Below are positions 24,849 to 36,353 of a DNA stretch of 64,000 bases, one piece after another. The notes below the pieces were generated by a model. The model saw nothing but the letters and a program-made list of their open reading frames with translations, ran no database searches and was not told the DNA's origin. Origin of the DNA: SLRI01 sp964393275 (GTDB lineage Bacteria; Pseudomonadota; Alphaproteobacteria; Geminicoccales; Geminicoccaceae); the NCBI GenBank assembly GCA_964393275.1, contig CAYMTA010000013.1, positions 1 to 64,000 of the forward strand. The letters run 5' to 3'. The position numbers were made by a program, and so were the translations under genes. How positions within the stretch are numbered: the first letter of the stretch is position 1; the number at the start of each line of letters is the position of its first letter.

Positions 24849-26153
24849 TCAGCTCACGAAGTTCTGCTTGAGCCAGTGACCGAGCCTCGCCAAACCGTTC
24901 GTCAGCGCCGGAACCTCCGTGCTCTGCTTCCAGCCGAGCCCGCCATCCCGACCGGTGACCAGGACGAGGCCGCCGGCGGCGGCGCTGCAGCAGGGCTGCT
25001 CCTCGACGCCGGAAGGCCCGCGCACCGCACCCGGCCGGCCGATCCTGGCCGGCAGGCCGAAAAGCTCCTCGGCCAGCTCGATGATGCCTTCCATCTGCGC
25101 CGCCCCGCCGGTCAGCACCATGCTGCGCGGCGGCCGCGACTGGACCAGCTCCCAGTCGTCCTTGAGCCGCTCCTGGACGAGGCCCAGCGTCTCCTCGACG
25201 CGGGCGCGGATGATCTGCGTCAGGCGCGTGCGCGGCACCTCGCCGGTCGGCTGCTCGTGGTGGTCGCCGATCAGCGGCACCTCGATCCGCACATTGTCGT
25301 CGCAGGCGCGCCACTGCACGCCGCCATAGAGATTCTTCAGCCGCTCGGCGAAAACCCGGCTGGTCTTCAGCCCATAGGCGAGGTCGCGGGTCACGTGCTC
25401 GCCGCCATACGGCACCTGGCCCAGATGGCAGAGGGCGCCGCCCTGGAAGAGGGCGTGGCTGGTGCTGCCGCCGCCGAGCTCGATCAAAAGCACGCCCCGG
25501 CTCATCTCGTCGAGCGTCAGGCAGCCGACGCCGGCCGCATAGGCGGCGTTCGCCACCTCCATGACGTCGAGATGGCAGCGCTCGATGCAGGCCGTGAGGT
25601 TGCGCAGGGCGGGCTTGGCGACGCTCACCACGAGCCCGGTGAACTCCAGCGCCTGGCCCGCCAGACCGCGCGGGTCGGCCAGCGGCCGGCCGCCGTCGAG
25701 CCGCATCTCGACCGGCAGGATGTGCAGGATCTCGCGGTCGCTGCCGACCATGGTGGCGCGCACCGATTCGAGCGCCCGGTCGAGATCGTCGTCGTCGATC
25801 ACCCGGCCGCCCAGGTCGCGCTCGATGCTGACCAGCGCCGCCCGGGGCGACCCGCCGGACCAGGTGACGGCGATCTCGCGCAAGGTCTCGCCCGCCGCCT
25901 CCTCGGCCTCGTGCAGGACCGCCAGCATCGAGGTCTCGGCTTCCTCGGCGTCGGTCACCTCGCCGGCCTGGAAGCCGTCGGCCGACTGGTAGCCGCGGCC
26001 GAGGAGCTGGAAGCCGCCGCCACTGCGGGCGCGGACGACGTAGCAGCAGAGCTTGGAGCTGCCGACGTCGAGCAGGCCGAAGGGCGCGTTGCGGGCGGCA
26101 CGACGCTGGTTCTGCAGCAGGCGCTGCCAGGCCATCTCGGCCTTGGCGTTCAT
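24849..26153 (-). CDS. ftsA: Cell division protein FtsA
   Basis: 434 residues. The actin-like ATPase shows PFGLLDVGSSKLCCYVVRAR (phosphate 1), GVLLIELGGGSTSHALFQGG (phosphate 2) and VLTGGAAQMEGIIELAEELF (adenosine). The C-terminus GLARLGHWLKQNFVS is the amphipathic helix that anchors FtsA in the membrane. FtsA tethers FtsZ filaments and recruits later division proteins. It overlaps ftsQ by four bases. ATP-site residues look intact. Confidence 0.96.
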   Translation of the reverse strand: MNAKAEMAWQRLLQNQRRAARNAPFGLLDVGSSKLCCYVVRARSGGGFQLLGRGYQSADGFQAGEVTDAEEAETSMLAVLHEAEEAAGETLREIAVTWSGGSPRAALVSIERDLGGRVIDDDDLDRALESVRATMVGSDREILHILPVEMRLDGGRPLADPRGLAGQALEFTGLVVSVAKPALRNLTACIERCHLDVMEVANAAYAAGVGCLTLDEMSRGVLLIELGGGSTSHALFQGGALCHLGQVPYGGEHVTRDLAYGLKTSRVFAERLKNLYGGVQWRACDDNVRIEVPLIGDHHEQPTGEVPRTRLTQIIRARVEETLGLVQERLKDDWELVQSRPPRSMVLTGGAAQMEGIIELAEELFGLPARIGRPGAVRGPSGVEEQPCCSAAAGGLVLVTGRDGGLGWKQSTEVPALTNGLARLGHWLKQNFVS

Positions 26154-27004
26154 GTCGACTGTCCTCTGGTAGCGTGGGCCGCGGATTGCAGGATCGCCTC
26201 GTCGAGGCGGACGACGACCCGGTCCGGCAGGCGGAGATCGACGGCCTCGACCGCCCGGGCGAGCAGCGCCGATTCGGCCTCGAGCCGGGCGAGCCGCGCC
26301 CAGGCGGCGGCGGCGCCCCGCTCCGGCAGGCGCACCTCGATGCGCCCGTCGACGAAGACGTTCCAGCGCCGGCCGTCGACCCGCTGGGCCCCGCTCACCC
26401 GCTCGCCGAGCGAGGGCACGCTGGCCACCAGCCGCATCAGCTCGCTCGCCGCCGCGGGCGCTCCGGCACCGCTCAGGATCGGCAAGTGGCGATAGGGCGA
26501 AAGGACCCTGACCTGGATGATGTCACCCTCGATGCTGACCAGCGCCGGGCCATTGGCGGTCTGCCAGAGCGCGATCGGCCGATGCTCGACGAGGCGGGTC
26601 CGAAGCTGGTCCGGAAGCTGGCGGGTGACGGTGGCGTGCTGGACCCAAGGCAGGCTCTCCAGGCGCTTCTGCAGGGCCGCAATATCAACCGAAAGTATAT
26701 TTTGTCCATAATACGGTTCTAGTATCCGGACAATTTCGGTGGTTGTGGTGCGCTGGCGACCCTCGGTGAAGATCTCGCGCACCTGCATGCCCATGGCATC
26801 GGTCAGGGCGACCATCTCGTCGTTGAACGCGAAGCGCGCGCGGTCGGTCAGGCCGCTGGCCCGCGCCAGATGCACAGTGAGCCCGAGCACGGCGATGCAG
26901 CCGGCGGCAACGAGGCCATTGATCAGCGGCCCCCGCCAGCGCGGCTTCGGCGGCTGCCGCAGCACGTGGCGGGTGCGGTAGGCGAGCTGCCTCATCTGTC
27001 GCAT
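26150..27004 (-). CDS. ftsQ: Cell division protein FtsQ
   Basis: 284 residues from ATG 27004, where GAGAGGG sits at good spacing; ATG 26995 is the alternative and forms an ATGA overlap with ddl. A basic cytoplasmic segment is followed by one membrane helix (GLVAAGCIAVLGLTVHLA) and a periplasmic POTRA domain (ILSVDIAALQKRLESLPWVQ, ATVTRQLPDQLRTRLVEHRP). The FtsQ beta-domain carries RIEVRLPERGAAAAWARLAR. FtsQ links the early ring with FtsB/FtsL and the septal synthase. No sign of damage. Confidence 0.94.
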   Translation of the reverse strand: MRQMRQLAYRTRHVLRQPPKPRWRGPLINGLVAAGCIAVLGLTVHLARASGLTDRARFAFNDEMVALTDAMGMQVREIFTEGRQRTTTTEIVRILEPYYGQNILSVDIAALQKRLESLPWVQHATVTRQLPDQLRTRLVEHRPIALWQTANGPALVSIEGDIIQVRVLSPYRHLPILSGAGAPAAASELMRLVASVPSLGERVSGAQRVDGRRWNVFVDGRIEVRLPERGAAAAWARLARLEAESALLARAVEAVDLRLPDRVVVRLDEAILQSAAHATRGQST

Positions 27005-27912
27005 CTGGCCCTCTCGATCAGCCGGACGACCAGGTCGCCGAAGTCGATGCCGCGGTGCTTCGCCTGCTCCGGCACCAGCGACAGGGGCGTCATGCCGGGC
27101 TGCGTGTTGACCTCGAGCAGCACGAGGCCGTCCATGCCCTTCGCCGGGTCGAAGCGGAAGTCGGCGCGGCTGACCCCGCGGCAGCCCAGCACCCAGTGCG
27201 CTCGCAGCGCCCAGTCGCAGACCTTGTCGAGGATCGGCCGGGGCAGGGGGGCCGGGACGATGTGCTCGGCGACGCCCTCGGTGTACTTCGCCCGGTAGTC
27301 GTAGAAGCCGCCCTTCTTCTTCGGCCTGATCTCGGTGACGGTCAGCGCCTCCTCGCCGAGCACGGCGCAGGTCAGCTCGTGGCCCGGCACGTAGCGCTCG
27401 ACCAGGAACCGGGTGTCGGGCGGGATGTCCTCGCGGCCGACGAGCGCCTTGATGTCGCCCTGGTGGGCGATCACCACGTCGACGCTCGAGCCTTCGGCCG
27501 CCGGCTTGACGACGAAGGGCGGGTCCATCGGCGGCGGCCCGTCCTGCAGGTCCTCGAACTCGATCTCGAAGCCCTCGGGGCACGTCAAACCGGCGCTGCG
27601 GAAGAGCCGCATGGCCATCGGCTTGTCCATGGCCAGCGCCGAGGCGAGCACGCCCGAATGGGTGTAGGGGATGCCCATCAGGTCGAGCACGCCCTGCACC
27701 CGGCCGTCCTCGCCCATGCGGCCGTGCAGGGCATTGAAGACGACGTCGGGCTCGAGCCCGGCCAGCACCATCGGCAGGTCGCGCCCCGCATCGACCCTGG
27801 TCACGCGGTAGCCCCGCTCCTCGAGGGCTGTGGCGCAGTGCTCGCCCGAGACGAGCGAGACCTCGCGTTCGGCCGACAGCCCACCCATCAGGACGGCGAC
27901 ATGACGATTCAT
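26992..27912 (-). CDS. ddl: D-alanine--D-alanine ligase
   Basis: 306 residues, ATG 27912. ATP-grasp enzyme making D-Ala-D-Ala for the peptidoglycan stem. Visible: VAVLMGGLSAEREVSLVSG, ALHGRMGEDGRVQGVLDLMG, SALAMDKPMAMRLFRSAG, PFVVKPAAEGSSVDVVI, and the Mg-binding end EVNTQPGMTPLSLVPEQA. It is a short DdlB-type enzyme, as expected inside dcw clusters. Start overlaps murB stop and its end overlaps ftsQ, continuing the chain of coupled genes. Confidence 0.97.
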   Translation of the reverse strand: MNRHVAVLMGGLSAEREVSLVSGEHCATALEERGYRVTRVDAGRDLPMVLAGLEPDVVFNALHGRMGEDGRVQGVLDLMGIPYTHSGVLASALAMDKPMAMRLFRSAGLTCPEGFEIEFEDLQDGPPPMDPPFVVKPAAEGSSVDVVIAHQGDIKALVGREDIPPDTRFLVERYVPGHELTCAVLGEEALTVTEIRPKKKGGFYDYRAKYTEGVAEHIVPAPLPRPILDKVCDWALRAHWVLGCRGVSRADFRFDPAKGMDGLVLLEVNTQPGMTPLSLVPEQAKHRGIDFGDLVVRLIERARCDR

Positions 27913-28831
27913 CGATGCTCTCCAACGGTTTGGCGCGGCTCGGCCGGCACGACATCCGGCGACGCCTCGCCCAACCGCTTGATTTCCCACTCCAGGCGAA
28001 TGCCGCTTCTGGTCGCCACCCGGTCCCGGACGATCTCGCCCAGGGCCTCGAGCTCGGCTGCCGTGGCACCACCGGTGTTGATGAGGAAGTTGCAGTGCTT
28101 GTCCGATACCATGGCAGCACCGTGGCGCAACCCGCGACAGCCCGCTGCGTCGATGAGCTGCCAGGCACGCTCGCCATCGGGGTTCTTGAACGTGCTGCCG
28201 CCGGTGGCGACGCGGATCGGCTGCACCGCCTCGCGCTCGGCCTTGATCGCCGCCATGCGCTCGCCGATGGCCGTGGGCTCGCCCGGCTCGAGGGCGAAGG
28301 CGGCGCGCACCACGATCCAGTCGTCCGGCAGCGCGCTCTTGCGATAGGCGAAGCCGAGCTCGGCGTTGGTCAGCCGGTGCAGCCCGCCCTGCCGGTCGAG
28401 GGCCTCGGCCCAGACCAGCCGATCCCTGGTTTCGCCGCCGAAGGCGCCGGCATTCATCCGGACCGCCCCGCCGATCGTGCCCGGGATGCCGATCAGAAAC
28501 TCGATGCCGGCGAGCCCGGCCCTCTCCGCCACCTGCGCCACCCTCTGGTCGAGCGCGCCGGCCCCGGCGATCAGCGTGGTGCCGTCGACCTCGATCCGGG
28601 CGAGCGGCCCGCCGAAGCGGACCACGACTCCGCGGATGCCGCCATCGCGGATCAGCATGTTGGAGGCGACCCCCATGGCCAGCACGGGGACGTCGGCCGG
28701 TGTCGCCTCGAGGAAGGCGGCGAGATCCTCGACATCGGCCGGCTGGAAGAGCCGGGCCGCGGGGCCACCCACCCGAAACCAGGTGAGCGGGGCGAGCATC
28801 ACGTTCTCGCGCATGGTGCCGCGCAGCGCTG

Positions 28832-28835
<4 letters not shown>
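27909..28835 (-). CDS. murB: UDP-N-acetylenolpyruvoylglucosamine reductase MurB
   Basis: 308 residues, ATG 28835. FAD enzyme reducing the enolpyruvyl group to UDP-MurNAc. LTWFRVGGPAARLFQPADVE, VLAMGVASNMLIRDGGIRGV, GIEFLIGIPGTIGGAVRMNA and SDKHCNFLINTGGATAAELE match type II MurB; TGGSTFKNPDGERAWQLIDA contains the active-site serine. ATGA overlaps join it to murC upstream and ddl downstream. Confidence 0.97.
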
Positions 28836-30255
<1,420 letters not shown>

Positions 30256-30259
<4 letters not shown>

Positions 30260-31353
30260 CGGCTCCCCCCTTCTGCCGTGGCCAGCGCCAGCACGGCATC
30301 GGCGAGCCGCCCCGCCGCGTCGGCGCGGAACGTGGCGCGGGCGTTCGCCGCCATCGCCTCGAGCCGCTCGGGCGACGCCGCCAGGGCGGTGAGCTCGGCC
30401 GCGAGGGCCGTCGGGGTGAAGGCCGCCTCGACGATGCGCACGCAGCCGCCGGCCAGCGCCAGCGCCTCCGCGTTGGCGCGCTGGTGGTCGTCCGCGGCCG
30501 CGGCATAGGGGACCAGGATGGAGGGCCGGCCCATGGCCATGATCTCGGTCAGGCTCGACGCCCCGGCCCGGCTGATGACGAGCTGCGCCCTGGCCAGATG
30601 CGCCGGCATGTCGGTGAAGAAGCCGGTCACCTCGCCCTTGATGTCGTGCGCCTTGTAGGCGTCGGCGACCCGGGCCAGGTCCTCCGGTCGGCACTGCTGC
30701 TCGATGCGCAGGCGCGAGCGCAGCTCCGCCGACAGCAGCGCCACGGCCGCCGGCATCACGTCGCTGAAGATGCGTGCCCCCTGGCTGCCGCCGATGACCA
30801 GGATGCGGAAGGGCTCGCCCGCCGCCGGGGCGCGGTAGCCGGCCGGGTCCGCCAGAAAGCCGGGCCGCACCGGGTTTCCGGTGACGACGAGGCGGGCCTG
30901 GCCATGCTCGGGCACGGCGCTGGTCGCCACGAAGCTCAAGGCGATCACCCGGGCGAAGCGGGCGAGCAGCCGATTGGCGCGGCCGAAGACCGCGTTCTGC
31001 TCGTGCAGCAGAAGCGGCCGTCCGGCGAGCCGGGCCGCGATCGCTGCCGGCACCGAGGCGTAGCCGCCGAAGCAGGCTGCCGCCCTGGGCCGCAGCCGGC
31101 GCACCAGCCGCCAGGCATCGAACGTGCCGGCGACGAGGGCGAGGATGCCGGCGAGGCGCTGGCGCAGCCCGCCCGACGGGCTGCCGGCGCGGATCTGGTA
31201 GCCCGGCAGATCGTCCGGCAGGAAGCGGGCGCCACGGCCGTCGGTCACCATGGCGACGGGCTCGCCCCTCCGCCGCAGCTCGTGGGCCAGGGCCAGAGCC
31301 GGGAACATGTGGCCGCCGGTGCCGCCGGCGGTGATCAGGACCGGCCCGTTCAT
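30256..31353 (-). CDS. murG: UDP-GlcNAc:lipid I GlcNAc transferase MurG
   Basis: 365 residues, ATG 31353. GT28 transferase that turns lipid I into lipid II at the inner face of the membrane. Glycine-rich loop ITAGGTGGHMFPALALAHEL, FGGYASVPAAIAARLAGRPL, LHEQNAVFGRANRLLA, ILVIGGSQGARIFSDVMPAA and SRAGASSLTEIMAMGRPSIL are diagnostic; the usual DDHQ motif is present (AAADDHQRANAEAL). ATGA overlaps with ftsW and murC. Confidence 0.98.
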
Positions 31354-32462
31354 GGCACGGGCTCCAGCCGGGCGCCGCGCCGGGTGAGGGCGAGCAGCAT
31401 GCCCATGGTCAGCGCCACGGCGAGCAGCGACGAGCCGCCATAGGAGATGAAGGGCAGGGTCATGCCCTTGGTCGGCACGAGGTTGAGATTGACCGCCATG
31501 TTGATCAGCGCCTGCAGGCCGAACTGCGCGATGAGCCCGGTGGCGGCGAGCTGGACGAAGCGATTGGGGTTGAGCTGGGTGCGCCACAAGGCGCGCAGCA
31601 CCAGCGCGCAGAAGACGGCGACCAGGACGAGGCAGACGATGATGCCGAACTCCTCGGCGACGGTGGCGAAGACGAAATCGGAATGCGCCTCGGGCAGGCG
31701 GAACTTGACCACGCCCTCGCCCGGCCCCCGGCCGAAGAGCCCGCCCGACTGCACCGCGCTCAGCGCCCGCTCGACCTGGTAGACCTCGGCCGTCGGATCG
31801 AGGAAGCCGTCGACCCGGTCCCGCACATGCGGCAGGAGCTGGTAGGCGCCCCAGAAGCCGGCCACGCCGGCGACCCCCAGGATGATGATCGGCAGCCAGG
31901 CGAGGCCGGCGACGAAGAGCTGGATCGAGAAGAAGGCGACGATCACCGTCGCCATGCCGAGATCGGGCTGCAGCAGGAGGAGGGCCACGGTCGGCCCGAC
32001 CAGGATGAGCGCTGCCGGCAGCCCGCCGAGGCCGGGCCGGCTGGCGAGCAGCCAGGCGGTGACCACGGCCAGGGCCGGCTTCATGAACTCCGACGGCTGA
32101 ATCTGCTGGCCGCCGATGAACAGCCAGCGATGGGCCCCCTTGATCTCCGGCGCGAACCAGAGCGTCGCCAGGGTCAGAACGGCGAAGATGCCGAGCACGC
32201 CGACCGCGAGCCGGAGCACGCCCCGGGGTGCCAGGAGCGAGACGCCGAAGAGGCCGAGCGCCGTCGGCACCAGCACGGTGAAGTGCTTGACCACGAAATG
32301 CATCTCGCCGAGGTGCAGGTTGCGGGCGATCGGCGGGCTCGAGGCCAGCACCATGATGATCCCGAAAAGGATCAGGAGGCCGATGCCGATCAGCAGGAAA
32401 CGGTCGACGGTCCACCACCATTGGCCGAGCAGTGAGCGGTCGGTGCGGGCGAAGGCGTTCAT
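31350..32462 (-). CDS. ftsW: Septal peptidoglycan polymerase FtsW (SEDS family)
   Basis: 370 residues, ATG 32462. About ten membrane helices. FVVKHFTVLVPTALGLFGVS, GAHRWLFIGGQQIQPSEFMK, FGRGPGEGVVKFRLPEAHSD and TKGMTLPFISYGGSSLLAVA are classic SEDS segments. It polymerises lipid II together with FtsI at the septum. Four-base overlaps with murD and murG. Confidence 0.97.
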   Translation of the reverse strand: MNAFARTDRSLLGQWWWTVDRFLLIGIGLLILFGIIMVLASSPPIARNLHLGEMHFVVKHFTVLVPTALGLFGVSLLAPRGVLRLAVGVLGIFAVLTLATLWFAPEIKGAHRWLFIGGQQIQPSEFMKPALAVVTAWLLASRPGLGGLPAALILVGPTVALLLLQPDLGMATVIVAFFSIQLFVAGLAWLPIIILGVAGVAGFWGAYQLLPHVRDRVDGFLDPTAEVYQVERALSAVQSGGLFGRGPGEGVVKFRLPEAHSDFVFATVAEEFGIIVCLVLVAVFCALVLRALWRTQLNPNRFVQLAATGLIAQFGLQALINMAVNLNLVPTKGMTLPFISYGGSSLLAVALTMGMLLALTRRGARLEPVP

Positions 32463-33844
32463 GCGCCAACCCCCACAGCGGACTCGGCTTCGAGCCCGCG
32501 CGCGAGCGTGGCGAAGGCGGCCCCGCGCGCCTCGTAGCTGGTGAACTGGTCGAACGAGGCGCAGGCCGGCGCCAGCAGCACCACGGGCTCCACCACCCCG
32601 CTGGCCCGTGCCGCGGCGAAGGCCTCCGGCACCGCCAGCTCGAGCCGGCCCGCCATGTGCCGGGGCAGGCCCGCCGGCAGCGCGGCCCCGATCTCGGCCG
32701 CCGCCTCGCCGATCAGCCAGGCGCCGCGCACCGCGGCCAGATGCGGCAGGAGGGCCGCGAAGCCGCCGGGCTTGGGCTTGCCGCCGGCGATCCAGAAGAT
32801 GTCGGCGAAGCTCGAGAGGCTCGGGATCGCCGCCTCGGGATTGGTCGCCTTGCTGTCGTCGACGAACCGCACGCCGCCGGCCCGGGCCACCGTCTGCATC
32901 CGGTGCGGCAGGCTCTGGAAGCCGGCGAAGCCCCGCACCCCCGCCTCGGGTGCCACGCCGACGGCGCGGAGAACGGCGAAGGCCGCGGCCGCGTTCTGCC
33001 GGTTGTGCCGCCCTTCCAGGGCCTCGATGCCGGCGAGATCGGCGACCTCGACCGCCGCCCCGCCGGTGTCGTCGATGAGCCGCGTTCCATCCGCCCAGAC
33101 GCCGCCCGCGACAGGACCTGTGGCGCTGATCCGGATCACCCGCCGACCCTCGGCCTCGAGGTCGTCGGCAAGCGCCCGGGACGGTGCGTCGTCGACGCCG
33201 AGAACGGCGATGCCGCCCTTCGGCTGCAAGGTGAACAGCCGCCGCTTGGCCGCCACATAGGCATCGAACGTGCCGTGCCGGTCGAGATGGTCGGGTGTCA
33301 GGTTGAGCAGCACGGCGATCCGGCAGGCGAGCGTCTGGGCCAGATCGAGCTGGTAGGAGGAGAGCTCGAGGACGAACAGCCGCTCGCGCCCGCCGAGCTC
33401 GAGGTCCAGCGCCGGCCGGCCGATATTGCCGCCGAGCTCGGCGTCCCGTCCGGCGGCGCGCAGGAGATGATGCACCAGCGCCGTCGTCGTCGACTTGCCG
33501 TTGGTCCCGGTGATGCCGATCACCTCGCGCCCGGCCAGCCGCTCGGCGAAGAGATCAATGTCGCTCGTCAGCCGAACCCCGGCCGCCTTGGCCGCCAGGA
33601 TCAGGGCGTGGGGCCTGGGGAAATAAAGCGGCACGCCCGGGCTCACCACCAGGGCATCGAGCCCGGCCACGTCGCCCAGGGAGCCGGCCCGCCCGCCTTC
33701 GGCCACGGCCGCCGCCAGGCTCTCCGGCCGGTCGTCGTAGACGAGGCACTCGATGCCCCGCGCCAGCGCATCGCGCAGCACCGAGCGCCCGCTCCGCGCC
33801 ATGCCGAGAATGCCGATGCGCCGCGTCTCGTCCATCGCCGTCAC
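32459..33844 (-). CDS. murD: UDP-N-acetylmuramoylalanine--D-glutamate ligase MurD
   Basis: 461 residues from a GTG at 33844 that overlaps the mraY stop as GTGA; ATG 33835, three codons later, is the alternative. ATP loop VIGITGTNGKSTTTALVHHL, GNIGRPALDLELG, LLNLTPDHLDRHGTFDAYVA and FVDDSKATNPEAAIPSLSSF are MurD motifs. It adds D-Glu to UDP-MurNAc-L-Ala. Normal length. Confidence 0.97.
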   Translation of the reverse strand: MTAMDETRRIGILGMARSGRSVLRDALARGIECLVYDDRPESLAAAVAEGGRAGSLGDVAGLDALVVSPGVPLYFPRPHALILAAKAAGVRLTSDIDLFAERLAGREVIGITGTNGKSTTTALVHHLLRAAGRDAELGGNIGRPALDLELGGRERLFVLELSSYQLDLAQTLACRIAVLLNLTPDHLDRHGTFDAYVAAKRRLFTLQPKGGIAVLGVDDAPSRALADDLEAEGRRVIRISATGPVAGGVWADGTRLIDDTGGAAVEVADLAGIEALEGRHNRQNAAAAFAVLRAVGVAPEAGVRGFAGFQSLPHRMQTVARAGGVRFVDDSKATNPEAAIPSLSSFADIFWIAGGKPKPGGFAALLPHLAAVRGAWLIGEAAAEIGAALPAGLPRHMAGRLELAVPEAFAAARASGVVEPVVLLAPACASFDQFTSYEARGAAFATLARGLEAESAVGVGA

Positions 33845-34929
33845 CGCAGCTTCAGCGTCGAAAGGCCGATCATCGCGAGGATGGTGGCGATGATCCAGAA
33901 GCGGATGACGATGGTCGGCTCCATCCAGCCCTTCTTCTCGAAATGGTGATGAAGCGGCGCCATGCGGAAGACCCGCCGGCCGGTCAGCTTGAAGGACGCC
34001 ACCTGGACGATCACCGAGACGGCTTCCAGGACGAAGAGCCCGCCGATCACCGCCAGCACCAGCTCGTGCTTGACCGCGACCGCGACGGTGCCGAGGGCAC
34101 CGCCCGTCGCGAGCGAGCCCGTGTCGCCCATGAAGACCATGGCCGGCGGCGCGTTGAACCAGAGAAAGCCGAGGGACGCCCCGACCATGGCGGAGCAGAA
34201 GACCGCAAGCTCGCCCGAGCCCGGCACGAAAGGGATGCCGAGATAGCCCGAGAAGATGGCGTTGCCGACCAGGTAGCCGATCAGCGCGAACGAGCCGGCG
34301 GCGATCATCACCGGCACGATGGCGAGCCCATCGAGGCCGTCGGTGAGGTTCACCGCGTTGGAGGCGCCGACGATGACCAGCATGCCGAAGAGCGGGAACA
34401 GGATGCCGAGGGGAATGAGGAGATCCTTGAAGAACGGCAGGGCCAGCGAGGTGTCGAGCGGCTCCGGCGTCAGCCGGACCAGGACCACCGCCGCGACCAG
34501 GGCGATCGTGCCCTGCAGGAAGAGCTTCATCCGGCCGCTGATCCCGGCCGAGGAGCGCTTGGTCAGCTTCATCAGGTCATCGGCGAAGCCGATCCCGCCG
34601 AAGCCGAGCGTCACCACGAGCACGACCCAGACATAGCCGTTGGCGAGATCGGCCCAGAGCAGGGTCGAGACGGCGATCGCGATCAGGATGAGCATGCCGC
34701 CCATGGTGGGCGTGCCCTTCTTGGTCAAAAGATGCGATTCCGGCCCGTCCTCGCGGATCGGCTGGCCTTCGCGCTGCTTCTTCTTCAGCCAGCGAATGAC
34801 CGAGGGGCCGAAGGCGAAGCTGATCAGGAGCGCGGTCATCGCCGCCCCGCCGCTTCGAAAGGTGATGTAGCGAAAGACGTTCAGGACCGTGATCTCGTCG
34901 GCGAACGGCAGGAGCACATAGAGGATCAT
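33841..34929 (-). CDS. mraY: Phospho-MurNAc-pentapeptide transferase MraY
   Basis: 362 residues, ATG 34929. Ten membrane helices. Catalytic aspartates lie in GFADDLMKLTKRSSAGISGR and NLTDGLDGLAIVPVM; the cytoplasmic loop RMAPLHHHFEKKGWMEPTIV is the histidine-rich MraY signature, and KKGTPTMGGMLILIAI is conserved. It makes lipid I from UDP-MurNAc-pentapeptide and undecaprenyl phosphate. Overlaps murF and murD. Confidence 0.98.
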   Translation of the reverse strand: MILYVLLPFADEITVLNVFRYITFRSGGAAMTALLISFAFGPSVIRWLKKKQREGQPIREDGPESHLLTKKGTPTMGGMLILIAIAVSTLLWADLANGYVWVVLVVTLGFGGIGFADDLMKLTKRSSAGISGRMKLFLQGTIALVAAVVLVRLTPEPLDTSLALPFFKDLLIPLGILFPLFGMLVIVGASNAVNLTDGLDGLAIVPVMIAAGSFALIGYLVGNAIFSGYLGIPFVPGSGELAVFCSAMVGASLGFLWFNAPPAMVFMGDTGSLATGGALGTVAVAVKHELVLAVIGGLFVLEAVSVIVQVASFKLTGRRVFRMAPLHHHFEKKGWMEPTIVIRFWIIATILAMIGLSTLKLR

Positions 34930-36353
34930 CGGCCCCGGCCCTCCGCCGGCGCCGCGCCAGGGGCGGCCGCCTTCTCCAGGGCCTCGACCACGACCCGCAT
35001 GGCGCTGCCGAGCGAGCCCTTGACCAGGACCACGTCGCCGGGCTCGAGGGCGGCCGTGACCAGAGGGGCGAGCGCCTCGCTCGTCTCCGCCCAGGCGCCG
35101 CGCCGGGCAGCGGGCAGGGCGGCGAAGAGCCCCCGCATCAGGGGTCCTGCCAGGAAGACCTTGGCCGCGTCCGCCGCCAGCACCGCATGGACCAGCCCGG
35201 CATGCAGGAGCTCGGCTCCGGGGCCCAGCTCCAGCATGTCGCCGAGCACCGCGATCCGCCGCCCTGCCTGGCTGCCGAGCACGTCGAGCGCTGCCGTCAC
35301 CGAGGCCGGGTTGGCGTTGTAGCTCTCGTCCAGAAGCCGGATCCGCCCGCCTCGCCAGGGTAGCAGGCGCTGGCCGCCCCGGCCGGCCAAAGGCCGCACC
35401 TCGCCGAGCCGGGCCGCCGCCTGCGCCAGATCGAGGCCGAGGCAATCGGCGACGGCGAGCACGGCGAGGCTGTTCATCGCCCAATGCCGGCCCGGCGCGG
35501 CGAGGGCCAGCTCGAGCCGGCGGCCATTGAGGGCGACCGTGAGGCGGCTGCCGCCGGCCTCCAGATCGAGGGCGGCGAGCCGCACGTCGGCCTCGCCGGC
35601 GGCGCCGAACAGGATCACCCTCGCCGCCCGCGCACGGGCCGCCTCGACCAGGAGGTCGGCATGCGGCGCGTCGGCATTGAGGATCGCCGTGCCGCCGGGC
35701 TCGAGTCCTTCGAAAATCTCCGCCTTGGCCCGGGCGATCGCCGCCGTGTCCTCGAAGAACGCCAGATGCGCCGGGGCGATCGTGGTGATCACCGCCACAT
35801 GCGGCCGGACCATGGCGGTCAGCGCCCTGATCTCACCCGCATGGTTCATGCCGAGCTCGGCCACGGCGAACTCGGCCGCGGGCGCAAGATTGGCGAGGGT
35901 GAGCGGCACGCCCCAGTGGTTGTTGTGACTCGCCGCGCTCGCATGGACCCGGCCGAAGCCGCCGAGCACGTGGCGGAGCGCCTCCTTGGTGCCGGTCTTG
36001 CCGACGCTGCCGGTGATGGCGACGATCTTCCCGCCACTGCGCGCCCGACCGAACCGGCCGAGCCCCTCGAGCGCCGCCTGCGTGTCGTCGACGACGAGGA
36101 GCGGTGCGTCCTCGTCGACATCGTCGGGGCGCCGCGTGACGACGGCGGCGGCGGCACCCTGGCGCAGCGCATGGGCGACGAAGCCGTGGCCGTCGCGGTT
36201 GGGGCCGGTCAACGCCACGAAGAGATCGCCCCGGCCGACGCTCCGGCTGTCGATCGAGACACCGGTGGCCTGCCAGTCGCGGCGGCTTCGCCCGCCGGTC
36301 GCGGCGGCGGCATCCACCGCTTCCCACAAGGGTCGCGCCTCGACCGTGCTCAT
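34926..36353 (-). CDS. murF: UDP-MurNAc-tripeptide--D-Ala-D-Ala ligase MurF
   Basis: 475 residues, ATG 36353. ATP loop IVAITGSVGKTGTKEALRHV, ASAASHNNHWGVPLTLANLA, VAELGMNHAGEIRALTAMVR, and LDESYNANPASVTAALDVLG, all MurF-specific. Completes the UDP-MurNAc-pentapeptide by adding the D-Ala-D-Ala made by Ddl. The stop overlaps the mraY start; the start overlaps the murE stop. Confidence 0.97.
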   Translation of the reverse strand: MSTVEARPLWEAVDAAAATGGRSRRDWQATGVSIDSRSVGRGDLFVALTGPNRDGHGFVAHALRQGAAAAVVTRRPDDVDEDAPLLVVDDTQAALEGLGRFGRARSGGKIVAITGSVGKTGTKEALRHVLGGFGRVHASAASHNNHWGVPLTLANLAPAAEFAVAELGMNHAGEIRALTAMVRPHVAVITTIAPAHLAFFEDTAAIARAKAEIFEGLEPGGTAILNADAPHADLLVEAARARAARVILFGAAGEADVRLAALDLEAGGSRLTVALNGRRLELALAAPGRHWAMNSLAVLAVADCLGLDLAQAAARLGEVRPLAGRGGQRLLPWRGGRIRLLDESYNANPASVTAALDVLGSQAGRRIAVLGDMLELGPGAELLHAGLVHAVLAADAAKVFLAGPLMRGLFAALPAARRGAWAETSEALAPLVTAALEPGDVVLVKGSLGSAMRVVVEALEKAAAPGAAPAEGRGR